Source of the DNA: Acinetobacter sp. UBA801
Lineage (GTDB): Bacteria; Pseudomonadota; Gammaproteobacteria; Pseudomonadales; Moraxellaceae
Assembly: GCA_002296655.1 (NCBI GenBank)
Contig: DBIN01000028.1
Coordinates: 1-64,000, forward strand
Length of the DNA: 64,000 nucleotides
Direction of reading: 5' to 3'
The notes beneath the pieces were generated by a model. The model did no database searches, was not told the origin of the DNA, and saw only the letters and a program-made list of their open reading frames with translations. This document shows positions 46,668 to 57,965 of this stretch, piece after piece. The translations under genes and the position numbers were made by a program. Each line of letters begins with the position of its first letter. Position 1 is the first letter of the stretch.

Positions 46668-46691
46668 GATTTATACCTTAGACTAAAGCGC

Positions 46692-46727
46692 AAAGCACAC
46701 ATGACCCGCATGTGTGCTTTTTTATTT
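46692..46727 (+). terminator. Terminator of dacC
   Basis: 12-bp stem AAAGCACACATG with its complement and a 5-nt loop, then a T-rich tract. Confidence 0.88.
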
Positions 46728-46772
46728 TATACTGCCTTCAATCCAAATTTATAAACTAAAGATTTATGCATT

Positions 46773-47303
46773 ATGAAAAAAAATGTGCGTGCTTATTTAG
46801 AGCACACTCCAAAAATTGACGCAAGCTGTTATGTAGATGAATTGTCAATTGTGATAGGTGATGTGCATTTGGCTGCCAATGTATCGGTTTGGCCTTTTGC
46901 CGTGATTCGTGGTGATGTCAATCATATTCGGATTGGTCAAAATTCCAATGTGCAAGATCATGCCATGCTGCACGTTAGCCATAAAAAAGCCGATAAACCT
47001 GAAGGTTCACCTTTAATAATTGGTGAAGACGTGACGATTGGTCATCATGTGAAATTACATGGCTGCACGATTGGTAATCGTGTTTTGGTGGGAATTGGCA
47101 CGATTATTTTAGATGACGTCGTTGTTGAAGATGATGTGATGATTGGCGCAGGTTCGCTTGTTCCACCCAACAAGGTTTTGGAAAGCGGTTATTTGTACAT
47201 GGGTAGTCCTGTGCAAAAAGTTCGTCCTCTAACCGACAAGGAAAAGGAGTTTTTAGCTTATTCTGCACGGCACTATGTAAAAGTTGCGGGGAATTATCAA
47301 TAA
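46773..47303 (+). CDS. Gamma carbonic anhydrase family protein (YrdA-like)
   Basis: 176 residues with left-handed beta-helix hexapeptide repeats (VSVWPFAVIRGDVNHIRIG, VKLHGCTIGNRVLVGIG, VVVEDDVMIGAGSL). Zinc ligands are the His residues of VQDHAMLHVSH and TIGHHVKLHG. The Arg of IRGDVN and Gln of SNVQDH are conserved. It is similar to E. coli YrdA and Pseudomonas PA3753-type proteins; carbonic anhydrase activity is often low or unproven in this group. Single gene. Confidence 0.9.
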   Translation: MKKNVRAYLEHTPKIDASCYVDELSIVIGDVHLAANVSVWPFAVIRGDVNHIRIGQNSNVQDHAMLHVSHKKADKPEGSPLIIGEDVTIGHHVKLHGCTIGNRVLVGIGTIILDDVVVEDDVMIGAGSLVPPNKVLESGYLYMGSPVQKVRPLTDKEKEFLAYSARHYVKVAGNYQ

Positions 47304-47360
47304 TCCCCTCTCAAAGTTCTTTCTAGTTGCTGCAATATCGGAATGACCTATTTTGTAGCA

Positions 47361-47540
47361 TTATTTTAAACCCAGTGAATGAACGACACGATTAATAATA
47401 TCCGCTCAAGAGGCTGGTCTTGACGTAGGGTTTTATACAAAGCTTTACGGTCAATATTTGCCTTTTTATTGCATAGCTTTGACTTTGGCAATAATATCTA
47501 GCCCAAATGAGATCACAATCCAACATCACCAAATGAATCA
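47361..47540 (-). pseudogene. Remnant of a HigA/TIGR02684-type antitoxin gene
   Basis: In the minus-strand stretch between the gamma carbonic anhydrase and nudJ, pieces of a known XRE-like addiction-module antidote are readable: FGLDIIAKVKAMQ, then a stop, then (shifted frame) KANIDRKALYKTLRQDQP, then ILLIV, and finally VHSLGLK before TAA at 47361-47363. In intact relatives the order is G-x-I-A-x-A-K-G-M, then A-x-x-R-x-x-L-Y-K-x-L-x-x-x-G-N-P, then L-G-x-x-L. At least two frameshifts and a stop are needed. The rest of the gene and the toxin are not seen. The remainder of the 370-bp gap holds nothing else I can read. Confidence 0.6.
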
Positions 47541-47676
47541 AATAACAAAGTATTCTTTATAACTCTCTACAACGACATTAAAGGATATTTACAGTTTTAA
47601 AGAAATCCCCCCTTTCAACATAGCCACATCCCCCTAAATTTTGTAGAATATGCGTTTTACCCCATGGTGCTTTTCA

Positions 47677-48162
47677 ATGACCGCTTGGACTGCTCACGTT
47701 ACTGTTGCCACCGTTATCGAAAAAAACGGAAAATTCCTGTTTGTTGAAGAACATACAGAAGGTGTAACGCATAGCGTGTTTAATCAGCCTGCAGGGCATG
47801 TTGAAGCAGGCGAAAGCTTAATTGAAGCCGCAGTACGTGAAACCATGGAAGAAACTGGGCATCTGGTTAAAATTAATGCATTACTTGGTATTTATAGCTA
47901 TACTCCGCCCATGTTTCCTGACCGCACCTATTACCGTTTCTGCTTTCTAGCCGAAGCGCTGCAACATGATGTGCAAGCCCAGCTCGATTCCGATATTATC
48001 GGTACCGTGTGGATGTCTGCAGATGAACTGGCTGAATCGGCACGTGCCCGTAGTCCGTTGGTACTGAAAGCGGTGCAAGATGCGCTCAATGGTCAGTCTT
48101 ATCCTTTATCGCTCATTTACGAGCACCAAAATTCTCCCTTGATTTCTAATTTGGATGCCTAA
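47677..48162 (+). CDS. nudJ: Nudix hydrolase NudJ-like
   Basis: 161 residues from ATG 47677 (an upstream ATG at 47650 is also open but precedes the Nudix core by extra residues). The Nudix box [20 protein letters not shown] continues with TGH. In E. coli the NudJ (YmfB) protein removes phosphates from thiamin pyrophosphate precursors and nucleotides. The order nudJ-mnmA-hflD-purB is the same as in E. coli, which supports orthology. Its stop lies 4 bp before the mnmA start used here. Confidence 0.9.
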   Translation: MTAWTAHVTVATVIEKNGKFLFVEEHTEGVTHSVFNQPAGHVEAGESLIEAAVRETMEETGHLVKINALLGIYSYTPPMFPDRTYYRFCFLAEALQHDVQAQLDSDIIGTVWMSADELAESARARSPLVLKAVQDALNGQSYPLSLIYEHQNSPLISNLDA

Positions 48163-48166
48163 TCCT

Positions 48167-49300
48167 ATGCAACAACGTGTCATCGTCGGTATGTCAGGTG
48201 GTGTAGATTCATCTGTTTCTGCTGCACTTCTACTTCAACAAGGTTATCAGGTTGAAGGGCTTTTCATGAAAAACTGGGAAGAAGATGACGGCACTGAATA
48301 TTGCACCGCGATGGAAGACCTTGCCGATGCGCAAGCGGTGTGCGACAAGCTAGGCATTAAATTGCATACAGCCAACTTTGCGATGGAATATTGGGACAGA
48401 GTGTTTGAGCATTTTCTTGCCGAATATGCGGCAGGACGCACGCCAAACCCAGATATTTTATGCAATAAAGAAATTAAGTTCCGTGCCTTTTTAGATCATG
48501 CCATGAATTTGGGTGCAGATTTTATTGCCACAGGGCACTACGCTCGTCGTGGTGAAACGCAGTACAACGCCAAAGGCGAAGCCTACGCTCCACTATTACG
48601 TGGTTTAGATAAAAATAAAGATCAAACCTATTTCTTGCATGCCGTACATGGTCGTGAAATTAACAAAACCTTGTTCCCAGTGGGTGAAATTGAAAAACCG
48701 CAAGTCCGAAAAATTGCCGAAGAACTAGATTTAGTCACCGCCAAGAAAAAAGACTCGACAGGGATTTGTTTTATTGGCGAACGTCGCTTTAATGATTTCT
48801 TAAAACAATATTTACCTGCTCAAGCTGGAAAAATTGTTTTAGACAATGGCAAAGAGGTTGGTGAGCATCACGGCTTAATGTACTATACGCTCGGTCAGCG
48901 TGGTGGGATTGGCATTGGTGGCTTAAAAGGCGTTGCCGAAGGAGCATGGTTTGTCCTGCATAAAGATATTGAAAACAATCAATTAGTGATTGGTCAAGGT
49001 CATGAACATCAACTCATGCAAAGCACTATTTTATGGAGCGAAGCAATTGATTGGGTGGCAGGTGAACAAGAAATTCCAGCATCGGGCTTCCGTTGTACTT
49101 GCCGCACTCGCTATCGCCAAGATGATCAAGATTGTGTGATTTTCAATGATGACAGCATGCCTGGCGGCGTACGTGTGGAATTTGATGAGCCACAACGCGC
49201 AGTCACTCCTGGTCAAAGTGTCGTATTCTATTCAGGCGAAGTGTGTTTAGGTGGTGGTGTGATTCACCATACCAATGCACCTAAACCCGATTTTATTTAA
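48167..49300 (+). CDS. mnmA: tRNA 2-thiouridylase MnmA
   Basis: Adds sulfur to U34 of tRNA-Lys, tRNA-Glu and tRNA-Gln using persulfide from IscS via TusE. 377 residues from ATG 48167; ATG 48155 overlaps nudJ and would add four residues. PP-loop [12 protein letters not shown] at the N terminus, catalytic Cys in [10 protein letters not shown] and a second Cys in [10 protein letters not shown]. The family sequence [18 protein letters not shown] is intact. It is translated closely with nudJ (upstream) and hflD (12 bp downstream). Confidence 0.97.
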   Translation: MQQRVIVGMSGGVDSSVSAALLLQQGYQVEGLFMKNWEEDDGTEYCTAMEDLADAQAVCDKLGIKLHTANFAMEYWDRVFEHFLAEYAAGRTPNPDILCNKEIKFRAFLDHAMNLGADFIATGHYARRGETQYNAKGEAYAPLLRGLDKNKDQTYFLHAVHGREINKTLFPVGEIEKPQVRKIAEELDLVTAKKKDSTGICFIGERRFNDFLKQYLPAQAGKIVLDNGKEVGEHHGLMYYTLGQRGGIGIGGLKGVAEGAWFVLHKDIENNQLVIGQGHEHQLMQSTILWSEAIDWVAGEQEIPASGFRCTCRTRYRQDDQDCVIFNDDSMPGGVRVEFDEPQRAVTPGQSVVFYSGEVCLGGGVIHHTNAPKPDFI

Positions 49301-49312
49301 GGATTGTTTCGG

Positions 49313-50044
49313 ATGACAGAGTTACCGTTTCAACAGTCACCAACTCTGAATATTCGCCAAAATCGTGCCTTGGCGTTAGCGGGTGTGTTTCAAGCCACCC
49401 AGCTCACGCACATGACTGCACTCACAGGCCGACAAAGTATTGGTGAAAGCGGTAACTTTTATTTTGAGCAAATGATTAAAGCCAGTTTAAATATCCGTCC
49501 AAGTAACAATCACAGTTTGCAAACTTTAGATTTTTTTAATCATTTGGCCGATATTTCTTTGGGTTTAAAAACGCTAGAAAGCTGCATCAACCAACCTTTT
49601 AATACCGCCCCTAAATCGCGTTTACCTAAATTATCCAATACCAAATTACCTATGTCATATGCGATGGCACTCTTACAATTAGAAAAAAAAGTATATCGCA
49701 ATCCTAAATACGTCGAAATTATTGAGCAATCGCAGCAAAAAATCTTAAAACAACTTTCATTTTTTGATCATAACTATTTGCATCCCAGTATTATTGCCAA
49801 TTTAGCGCAAACCTATGTCGATACTGCGGGACAAATTAACCCGCGCATTATGGTACGTGGCAATGCAGAAGCATTTAAGGATTCTGCACATACCAACCGA
49901 ATTCGAGCTTCGCTTTTTACAGGCTTACAAATGGCACACCTTTGGCGTCAACTTGGTGGCAGTTCATGGGGCATGGTATTTAGCAAACGTAAATTATTAC
50001 GTGATATTCAAGATCTGGCGCGTTTACAGTATCAGGTGGTTTAA
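49313..50044 (+). CDS. hflD: HflD high-frequency lysogenisation homologue
   Basis: 243 residues from ATG 49313, preceded by AAGGA; a TTG at 49304 would place the start at the ribosome site. The core ([19 protein letters not shown]..., [42 protein letters not shown]) matches HflD, a helical protein linked in E. coli to lambda CII and to the membrane face, and always encoded between mnmA and purB. Longer than the E. coli protein (213) by extra residues mainly in the first half. Its role outside lambda biology is unclear. Confidence 0.93.
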   Translation: MTELPFQQSPTLNIRQNRALALAGVFQATQLTHMTALTGRQSIGESGNFYFEQMIKASLNIRPSNNHSLQTLDFFNHLADISLGLKTLESCINQPFNTAPKSRLPKLSNTKLPMSYAMALLQLEKKVYRNPKYVEIIEQSQQKILKQLSFFDHNYLHPSIIANLAQTYVDTAGQINPRIMVRGNAEAFKDSAHTNRIRASLFTGLQMAHLWRQLGGSSWGMVFSKRKLLRDIQDLARLQYQVV

Positions 50045-50090
50045 ACCATGCTGAACACGCTTTTGTTTTAGGTTTAATTCCAAAGTTTAA

Positions 50091-51488
<1,398 letters not shown>

Positions 51489-51512
51489 TTTGTAAAAGCG
51501 GCAACCTAATAC

Positions 51513-51542
51513 AAAAATGCGAAGCTTCGGCTTCGCATTTTT
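51513..51542 (+). terminator. Terminator of the mnmA-purB cluster
   Basis: 12-bp stem AAAAATGCGAAG and complement with a CTTCGG-type loop and T tail, 25 bp after purB. Confidence 0.88.
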
Positions 51543-51578
51543 ATTAGAATAAAACAAATCTTCCAACTTAAACATCAC

Positions 51579-52199
51579 ATGCAAAATCAATTCCGCATTC
51601 AACATTACTGTGCTTTAGGCTTGGTCATACTCGCCATGCTTGCTGCCAGTATTCAACCACTGGAATTTGAATCGTATCTACTGCATCAGGCAGGCACAGT
51701 TTTTATGCTCGCGGCTTTATTGATTGCGTTTAAAAAAGTAGGACTGAGTTTTTCTAGCTTTGTGCTGTATTTAATATTTTTACTGATTCATATTGTCGGA
51801 GCACATTATCTGTATTCTTATGTGCCCTATAATGATTGGATTTTGCACAGCTTTGGCTTCAATTTAGATCAGAGCATGGGTTGGTCACGCAATATGTATG
51901 ACCGTTTTGTGCATTTGGCTTATGGTATTTTGCTCTATCCTGTTTTATTGCGCTTGTTTGAAGTCTGGTTTCCAAAAAACAAACCTATCGTTTTATATCT
52001 TTTGGTCATTCAATTTATCATTGCAAGCAGTTTAATTTATGAATGGGTGGAATGGCTGATTGCGCTTGGCTTATCGCCAGAAGATGCTGAAAATTATAAT
52101 GGTCAGCAAGGTGATATTTGGGATGCACACATGGATATGCTTTTAGCAACGATAGGAGCAATGCTGATGGGATGCTTCTACTTGATCAAGAAACCCTAA
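51579..52199 (+). CDS. YjdF/DUF2238 membrane protein
   Basis: 206 residues with six or seven membrane helices. The family is recognised from HIVGAHYLYSYVPYNDW, MYDRFVHLAYGILLYPV, IYEWVEWLIALGLSP and GDIWDAHMDMLLATIGAML, which match E. coli YjdF (DUF2238). His, Asp and Trp residues facing these helices suggest a polar site, but no function has been established. It starts at ATG 51579, just after the purB terminator, and is convergent with a cytochrome b gene. Confidence 0.88.
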   Translation: MQNQFRIQHYCALGLVILAMLAASIQPLEFESYLLHQAGTVFMLAALLIAFKKVGLSFSSFVLYLIFLLIHIVGAHYLYSYVPYNDWILHSFGFNLDQSMGWSRNMYDRFVHLAYGILLYPVLLRLFEVWFPKNKPIVLYLLVIQFIIASSLIYEWVEWLIALGLSPEDAENYNGQQGDIWDAHMDMLLATIGAMLMGCFYLIKKP

Positions 52200-52229
52200 C
52201 AGGATGCCTCTTTCGTACTAAATCCAAAT

Positions 52230-52862
52230 TTATTGCCAATACCACCACCAGAAGCCAGCTAAACTTGCGACTGAAATCATCCAGATCAACACCGTTAATA
52301 CTGCAGGTTTACCCGACCCCCAAAACATGGTTTTGGCAAGCCATTTTTTAAACAATACGCTGCTTAAAGTTAAGCTCGCTAAATGCACCAATACCGCAGC
52401 TAAGAATAAATTTGCTGCAAATTCATGTAGCTCTTTTAAAGTATGACTTTGGGTATAATCGGTGAAAAATCCAACCAACACAGTTAAAGGCAATGCCAAC
52501 CAAATCAACAAAATACTGAATTGAAACGCACTGGAACTGCCTGACTTTAAAAACGGTAATGAAAAAAACTGCTGTGGCTGTTTCCAATCGCGTTTTACAA
52601 ATTGTTGAATCATGCCTAAACGTTTAGAAATTCCTGTCGGCTGTGTGCTGTTCAACATACTCAACACCTGCCATACGATTCGTAAAGCTAAACTAATCCC
52701 CAACGTATAGCCAAAAGCCATATGTAACTGATGCCATTCTTCCGCATCACCTGTTAAGTAAGCCCCTGTAAAACTTAGCAGCATCACCACATGCAAAAAG
52801 CGAATCATTAAATCTGTAGATGTTGATTGCTTCGCGGGCACACTATTTGTTTGCATATTCAA
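52230..52862 (-). CDS. Cytochrome b561-family membrane protein
   Basis: 210 residues, four or five helices. Haem ligand candidates are His in IRFLHVVMLLSF, His in WHQLHMAFGYT and two His in ELHEFAANLFLAAVLVHLAS, which is the layout of prokaryotic b-type cytochromes (hydrogenase-subunit-like). Such proteins accept electrons in the membrane from soluble cytochromes or dehydrogenases; no partner gene is nearby. It is distinct in sequence from the broken cytochrome b561 gene at 14969-15518. Confidence 0.88.
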   Translation of the reverse strand: MNMQTNSVPAKQSTSTDLMIRFLHVVMLLSFTGAYLTGDAEEWHQLHMAFGYTLGISLALRIVWQVLSMLNSTQPTGISKRLGMIQQFVKRDWKQPQQFFSLPFLKSGSSSAFQFSILLIWLALPLTVLVGFFTDYTQSHTLKELHEFAANLFLAAVLVHLASLTLSSVLFKKWLAKTMFWGSGKPAVLTVLIWMISVASLAGFWWWYWQ

Positions 52863-52968
52863 TCTATCAAGGTGGTTTTGTTCTTATCACAAAGATATAA
52901 CATCAAGCTGAATTGAAAATTAAGATGCTTAAATCAAAGACCCTATATTTTTGAATAAAAGTGAATAA

Positions 52969-52998
52969 AAAAATTGCGCTCAATTGAGCGCAATTTTT
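52969..52998 (-). terminator. Terminator of sohB
   Basis: 30-bp perfect palindrome (AAAAATTGCGCTCAA and its complement) with T runs on the minus strand, 30 bp after the sohB stop. Confidence 0.85.
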
Positions 52999-53028
52999 AG
53001 ATAAATTTTAGAAGTTAGATCATCACTA

Positions 53029-53991
53029 TTACAGTTTAGGATCACGGATTTGCAACAAACTGCTGTTGGCTTTGCTTAGGCTATCAACCAGTTTATTCAT
53101 CACTGCAGGAATCAAACTGTCTGCCATTTGTGCAGCTTGCAAACCTAGCTTTTCACCCAAAGTAGGCTTTTTACGAGTTTGAATCGCATAGATGTCATGC
53201 TGTGGCAACAAACTCAGCAAGTATTCATCTGAGGTTTGTAATTTGTCTATTAACTTTAAATCCAACGCATCCTGACCATACCAATGCTCACCAGTTGCCA
53301 CTTTTTCAATATTTAGTTGTGGACGGTATTTTTCAACAAAGTGTTTAAATAGCACGTGAGTTTGTTGCAATTCTTCTTCAAACTTAGCCTTGCCTGCTTC
53401 AGTATTTTCACCAAACATGGTCACAGTGCGTTTATATTCACCTGCGGTGTACATCTCAAAATCTATATTTTTTTCTTTAAGCAAGCGATTAAAGTTCGGT
53501 ACTTGTGCCACTACGCCAATAGAACCCAAAATAGCAAATGGCGCTGACACAATTTCTGAACCAATGCATGCCATCATATAACCACCACTTGCCGCAACTT
53601 TATCGACACAAATGGTTAAATGAAATCCTGCATCACGTAAACGCACCAATTGAGCAGCAGCAAGACCGTAGCCATGCACCATGCCGCCCGGACTTTCCAA
53701 ACGTACCACGACACGGTCACGTCCAGCTTTGGCGGTTGCCAAAATTAGGGTGATTTCTTCACGCAATTGCTCTACAGCAGACGCGGCAGTATCACCTTTA
53801 AAGTCAAGTACATAAATTTTTTGATTGTTCTTTTTACGGGCGCGTGCTTCACGTGCCATTTGTTGAGATAGTTGTAATAACTCAAGTTTAGATGCCGTAG
53901 TTTGCGCAATTTTTTTTCGTTGTTCGTTAATTCGCGCATTTAAATGGCTAATACGAATTTCGGCAGGAAGTTTAGGTAAGTGAAATAACAT
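53029..53991 (-). CDS. sohB: SohB-like signal-peptide-peptidase family protease
   Basis: 320 residues of family S49 (SppA/SohB). The C-terminal two thirds match E. coli SohB closely: LESPGGMVHGYGLAAAQL, the nucleophile in DKVAASGGYMMAC, FAILGSIGVVAQVPNFNRLL, the lysine in YTAGEYKRTV and ATGEHWYGQDA. Catalytic Ser and Lys are therefore both present. The first 60 residues are charged and helical and, unlike in E. coli SohB, contain no clear N-terminal membrane helix. The start follows GCGGATCT. It is a single gene. Confidence 0.9.
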   Translation of the reverse strand: MLFHLPKLPAEIRISHLNARINEQRKKIAQTTASKLELLQLSQQMAREARARKKNNQKIYVLDFKGDTAASAVEQLREEITLILATAKAGRDRVVVRLESPGGMVHGYGLAAAQLVRLRDAGFHLTICVDKVAASGGYMMACIGSEIVSAPFAILGSIGVVAQVPNFNRLLKEKNIDFEMYTAGEYKRTVTMFGENTEAGKAKFEEELQQTHVLFKHFVEKYRPQLNIEKVATGEHWYGQDALDLKLIDKLQTSDEYLLSLLPQHDIYAIQTRKKPTLGEKLGLQAAQMADSLIPAVMNKLVDSLSKANSSLLQIRDPKL

Positions 53992-54154
53992 AGATCCGCA
54001 ATTCTCAATTTTATTTGTGCTTAGCTTAAGATGAGGGCTGAACTTAAAAATTCAATATCACCTTGTTGATTTGCTTAATTTAATCGATTTTAAATCTCAT
54101 TACCGTTTAATTTGTGCAAAAACAAAATCATACTATGTACAAAACATTCGTCAT

Positions 54155-54186
54155 AAAAAAACCGCAAATCGGTTTGATTTGCGGTT
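54155..54186 (-). terminator. Terminator of pstSCAB
   Basis: 11-bp stem AACCGCAAATC and complement with a 5-nt loop and a run of seven T on the minus strand, about 20 bp after pstB. Confidence 0.9.
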
Positions 54187-54207
54187 CCTTTTTACAGATT
54201 TTAAGAA

Positions 54208-55134
54208 TTAACCAAAACGACCTGTAATATACGCTTCTGTTAATTGATGGTCTGGCTGAGTAAATACTTTTTCAGTCGCATTCACTTCAATCAAATCACC
54301 CAAATGGAAGTATGCGGTACGGTCAGATACACGCGCTGCCTGTTGCATTGAGTGCGTTACAATCGCAATTGTATATTGGGTAGAAAGTTCAGAAATTAAT
54401 TCTTCTACTTTTGCCGTTGCAATTGGGTCAAGTGCCGAACATGGTTCATCCATCAAAATTACTTCTGGACTTACCGCAATGGTACGTGCGATACAAAGAC
54501 GTTGTTGCTGACCACCAGAAAGACCGGTACCTGGTTGATTCAAACGATCTTTCACTTCTTCCCACAAACCAGCTTTACGCAAACTGTTTTCTACAATTTC
54601 TTCCAAATCGTATTTATCGCGCGCTAAACCATGCAGTTTAGGGCCATAGGCTACGTTTTCAAAAATTGATTTCGGGAATGGGTTTGGCTTCTGAAACACC
54701 ATGCCCACTTGCGCACGTAACAAGACCACGTCAAGGTTCGGGTCATAAATGTCTTGGTTATCCAACATCACTTTACCCGTTACACGACAGCTATCAATGG
54801 TGTCGTTCATACGGTTTAAAGTACGCAAGAAAGTAGATTTACCGCAACCAGATGGACCAATAAATGCAATCACTTCATTTTCATAGATATTTAAATCAAT
54901 GCCTTTGATTGCTTCAGATTCACCATAGTACACATGCACATCATTGGTACTTAATTTCACATTTGAAGACTTCGCTTCTTTCTTGCTAGATGCTTGTGTA
55001 TCAAACTGTGAAACAAACGAAGTTGATGATTGCTTCTGTTCTACATCGGTAGATGTAAATTGGCTTTGCTGTGGATTCACTTGTTTATCCTGTTCTAAGG
55101 AATTTGGTTTTTCTGTGCTTGCTACAGTATTCAT
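54208..55134 (-). CDS. pstB: Phosphate ABC transporter ATPase PstB
   Basis: 308 residues. Walker [19 protein letters not shown]-loop VFQKPNPFP, signature [13 protein letters not shown], Walker [14 protein letters not shown] and the switch His in [10 protein letters not shown]. PstB usually has about 257 residues; here some 50 extra N-terminal residues are low-complexity (Ser, Gln, Lys; [15 protein letters not shown]), and the conserved part starts at [14 protein letters not shown]. Drives high-affinity phosphate uptake and, through PhoU, signals to PhoR. It is 13 bp after pstA. Confidence 0.96.
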   Translation of the reverse strand: MNTVASTEKPNSLEQDKQVNPQQSQFTSTDVEQKQSSTSFVSQFDTQASSKKEAKSSNVKLSTNDVHVYYGESEAIKGIDLNIYENEVIAFIGPSGCGKSTFLRTLNRMNDTIDSCRVTGKVMLDNQDIYDPNLDVVLLRAQVGMVFQKPNPFPKSIFENVAYGPKLHGLARDKYDLEEIVENSLRKAGLWEEVKDRLNQPGTGLSGGQQQRLCIARTIAVSPEVILMDEPCSALDPIATAKVEELISELSTQYTIAIVTHSMQQAARVSDRTAYFHLGDLIEVNATEKVFTQPDHQLTEAYITGRFG

Positions 55135-55147
55135 ATTCTGCCCTCAA

Positions 55148-56536
55148 TTACCAGCGTACTTCAAACTTCTTACGCAACCAAATTGCAAAGCTGTTTAAGC
55201 CAATCATTAGCGCAAGAAGTACGATAATGGCTGCAGCGGTACGTCCCTCGAAGAAGTTACGCAATTCATTACCCTGCCATAAGAAAATTTGCACAGGTAA
55301 CGCAGTAGATTGATCAAGTGGAGTTGCTGGTACACTGGCAACGAAAGCACTCATACCAATTAATAACAATGGTGCGGTTTCACCCAAAGCTTGTGCGACA
55401 CCAATAATTGCACCCGTTAAAATACCTGGCAATGCAAGTGGGAGTACATGGTGGAACACAGTTTGTAAACGAGAAGCACCCAAACCTAAAGCAGCTTGAC
55501 GAATCGACGGTGGCACTGCTTTTAATGATGCACGCGTGGTAATAATCACGGTTGGTAAAGTCATTAAACTGAGTACCAAACCACCGACCAATGGTGCAGA
55601 CAATGGTAAATGCATCCAGCCAATAAAGATCGCAGCACCTAGCAAACCGAATACAATAGAAGGGACAGCAGCCAAGTTATTGATGTTCACTTCAATAATA
55701 TCAGTAATCGCATTTTTAGGTGCAAATTCTTCTAAGTAAATTGCCGACGCAACACCAATTGGAATCGAAATAAATATTACAATCAGCATCATGAATAACG
55801 AACCCATGAATGCGCCTGCCAAACCAGAAGTCGCTGGAGAACTACGTGAGTCTGGGCTAACAAAAATATTGGTATTGAAAGTACTTTCAATAATACCTTG
55901 TGATTCGAGCTGATCTGCCAGTTGACGTACTTCAGGGCTTAGCTGTTGCTGCTCATCTGGTAAACTACGGTCAATCTTGCCCTCTAACCATACATCAACG
56001 TTGGCATCTGCAAGAACTTTCACTTCTTTGGTTTGACCAATTAAAGAAGGATCAGCCAACACCATGTCACGTACTCGGTACGCTTCTGAACTGGTATATA
56101 AGTAACCAAGATCATCACGCTTAGCTTCTAGCGCTTTATCTTTAGCAATAATGCCGTTCACAATGAGGGCATCCCAATCGACCATACCCATTTCGGTTTG
56201 CCACTTAATCATACGTTCTTCGTATTGTGCTGGTGACTCACCTGAAATCGCCTTAGGTTTTGGACCTACATTGACAATCGCTGGATCGAAGTAAATTGGA
56301 AGGCTCATACTGCTTTGCCAGAACGCAGGCAAACCTTTAGATAAGATACTGCCGAATAACAATACGACAAAGAATAAACCTGCAATAACTGCCGAAAACC
56401 CCATCAAACGAAAGGTTTTTTCCTTACGGTGACGTTTGCCCAATGAACTGGCAATGGTTTTTTTACGTTGTTCACGTAATTCGGCAGCAGCTTGTGGATC
56501 TAACTGATCCAAAGACGATGTATTTGAAGTACTCAT
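55148..56536 (-). CDS. pstA: Phosphate ABC transporter permease PstA
   Basis: 462 residues, longer than E. coli PstA (296). After one N-terminal membrane helix (about 44-70) there is a long soluble insert (about 75-245, with LPDEQQQLSPEVRQLAD), then five helices with the permease motif ASLKAVPPSIRQAALGLGASRLQTV. A large insert like this is known from the Pseudomonas/Acinetobacter form. Its start overlaps the pstC stop by one base. Inner-membrane half of the phosphate channel together with PstC. Confidence 0.95.
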   Translation of the reverse strand: MSTSNTSSLDQLDPQAAAELREQRKKTIASSLGKRHRKEKTFRLMGFSAVIAGLFFVVLLFGSILSKGLPAFWQSSMSLPIYFDPAIVNVGPKPKAISGESPAQYEERMIKWQTEMGMVDWDALIVNGIIAKDKALEAKRDDLGYLYTSSEAYRVRDMVLADPSLIGQTKEVKVLADANVDVWLEGKIDRSLPDEQQQLSPEVRQLADQLESQGIIESTFNTNIFVSPDSRSSPATSGLAGAFMGSLFMMLIVIFISIPIGVASAIYLEEFAPKNAITDIIEVNINNLAAVPSIVFGLLGAAIFIGWMHLPLSAPLVGGLVLSLMTLPTVIITTRASLKAVPPSIRQAALGLGASRLQTVFHHVLPLALPGILTGAIIGVAQALGETAPLLLIGMSAFVASVPATPLDQSTALPVQIFLWQGNELRNFFEGRTAAAIIVLLALMIGLNSFAIWLRKKFEVRW

Positions 56537-57915
56537 TAGTCGTATTGCTCACGATATTTACGCACGATGTATAGTGCAACAATGTTCAAACCTAAGGTAA
56601 TCACGAACAGGGTCAAACCAAGTGCGAAAGCAACCAATGCTTGCGGACTTGCGAAATCTGTATCACCTGTTAACTGGTTCACAATCGTAATCGTAACCGT
56701 AGATACCGCTTCTAATGGGTTTGCGTGTAGTAAAGGACTATTACCTGCAGCTAACACCACAATCATGGTTTCACCAATTGCACGTGACGCAGCAAGTAAG
56801 AACGCACCAATCACCCCTGGCAATGCAGCTGGCATCACCACGCGACGAATGGTTTCAGATTTGGTTGCACCTAAGCCTAAAGAACCATCACGTAGCGCAC
56901 GCGGCACTTGCGTAATAATGTCATCAGACAATGAAGATACAAAAGGAATGATCATGATACCCATCACTAAACCAGCAGTTAATGCACTCGTGGCATTAAT
57001 ATCTAGTCCAATGATTGCGCCCGCTGTTTTAAGGAACGGACCGATGATCATCATGGCAAATACACCGTACACAATGGTCGGAATACCTGCTAAAACCTCA
57101 ATGGTCGGCTTTGCCCATGCACGGAATTTAGGCGATGCATATTCTGCAAGGTAAATGGCAATCATTAAACCAATAGGTACTGCAACCAATAAGGCAATAC
57201 CACTCACCATCAATGTACCCCACAGTAATGGAAGTAAACCATAACTGCCATCTGCACTACCCGAGGTGCTAAAACCAGGGTTCCAGACCGTCCCAAAGAA
57301 GAAATCCAGTGGGTTAACGAAACTAAAGAATCGCATTGCTTCACTGAACATAGACATCACAATACCGACTGTAGTCAGAATTGCGACACCAGAACATAAT
57401 GCCAAAGAAATGTTGATGATTTTTTCAACTTGGTTACGTGCACGGAATTGTTGTGAAACACGTTTCTTTGCCCACAGCAAACCAAATAAGGCCGCACAGA
57501 TCACCACCGCAAGTTTGGCATAAGAACCAATGGTTTCAATTTTCGCTAATTGCTCTGCCGCTGCAACTTCATATGCAGCAGGTGTATCACTCACACCAAA
57601 ACCAGATGCAATGGCTTGTACGCGATCAACCAAAACACTTGTACTTGCAGGGTCTAAGCTCGCAGCAATGTGCGCTGGCACGTTATTAATCACCACTTGC
57701 TCTAGAATACTTGGCTCAACCAAGTTCCAAACAATCAAAATTAAAAAAGCAGGGATACCACACCATAATGCTACCAACGCACCATAATATCCTGGGCGTG
57801 AATGTAACATTGCAGAGTTATTTCCCTTACCTGCTAGGTTACGGCTCTTGCTTAACCCGATTTGATAGGCTATGGCGATAATGGCCAATAACACACCTAT
57901 GAGTAGCAGATTCAT
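56536..57915 (-). CDS. pstC: Phosphate ABC transporter permease PstC
   Basis: 459 residues with about eight membrane helices, longer than E. coli PstC (319) because of an N-terminal segment with helices and a soluble loop (about 75-140). Permease motif SDDIITQVPRALRDGSLGLGATKSETIRRVVMPAALPG. It partners PstA. A stem-loop separates it from pstS upstream, which would lower its expression relative to the binding protein. Confidence 0.95.
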   Translation of the reverse strand: MNLLLIGVLLAIIAIAYQIGLSKSRNLAGKGNNSAMLHSRPGYYGALVALWCGIPAFLILIVWNLVEPSILEQVVINNVPAHIAASLDPASTSVLVDRVQAIASGFGVSDTPAAYEVAAAEQLAKIETIGSYAKLAVVICAALFGLLWAKKRVSQQFRARNQVEKIINISLALCSGVAILTTVGIVMSMFSEAMRFFSFVNPLDFFFGTVWNPGFSTSGSADGSYGLLPLLWGTLMVSGIALLVAVPIGLMIAIYLAEYASPKFRAWAKPTIEVLAGIPTIVYGVFAMMIIGPFLKTAGAIIGLDINATSALTAGLVMGIMIIPFVSSLSDDIITQVPRALRDGSLGLGATKSETIRRVVMPAALPGVIGAFLLAASRAIGETMIVVLAAGNSPLLHANPLEAVSTVTITIVNQLTGDTDFASPQALVAFALGLTLFVITLGLNIVALYIVRKYREQYD

Positions 57916-57965
57916 GTATTCTCCACTGTTTTTTCAATTTCGTTTTTGAAAAAACATTTCTTAGC

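Noticed and set aside
56567..57154. Long plus-strand open frame inside pstC (195 codons)
   Set aside because: Antisense shadow of pstC; its Pro, Thr and Ser bias is explained by the complementary codons of membrane helices.
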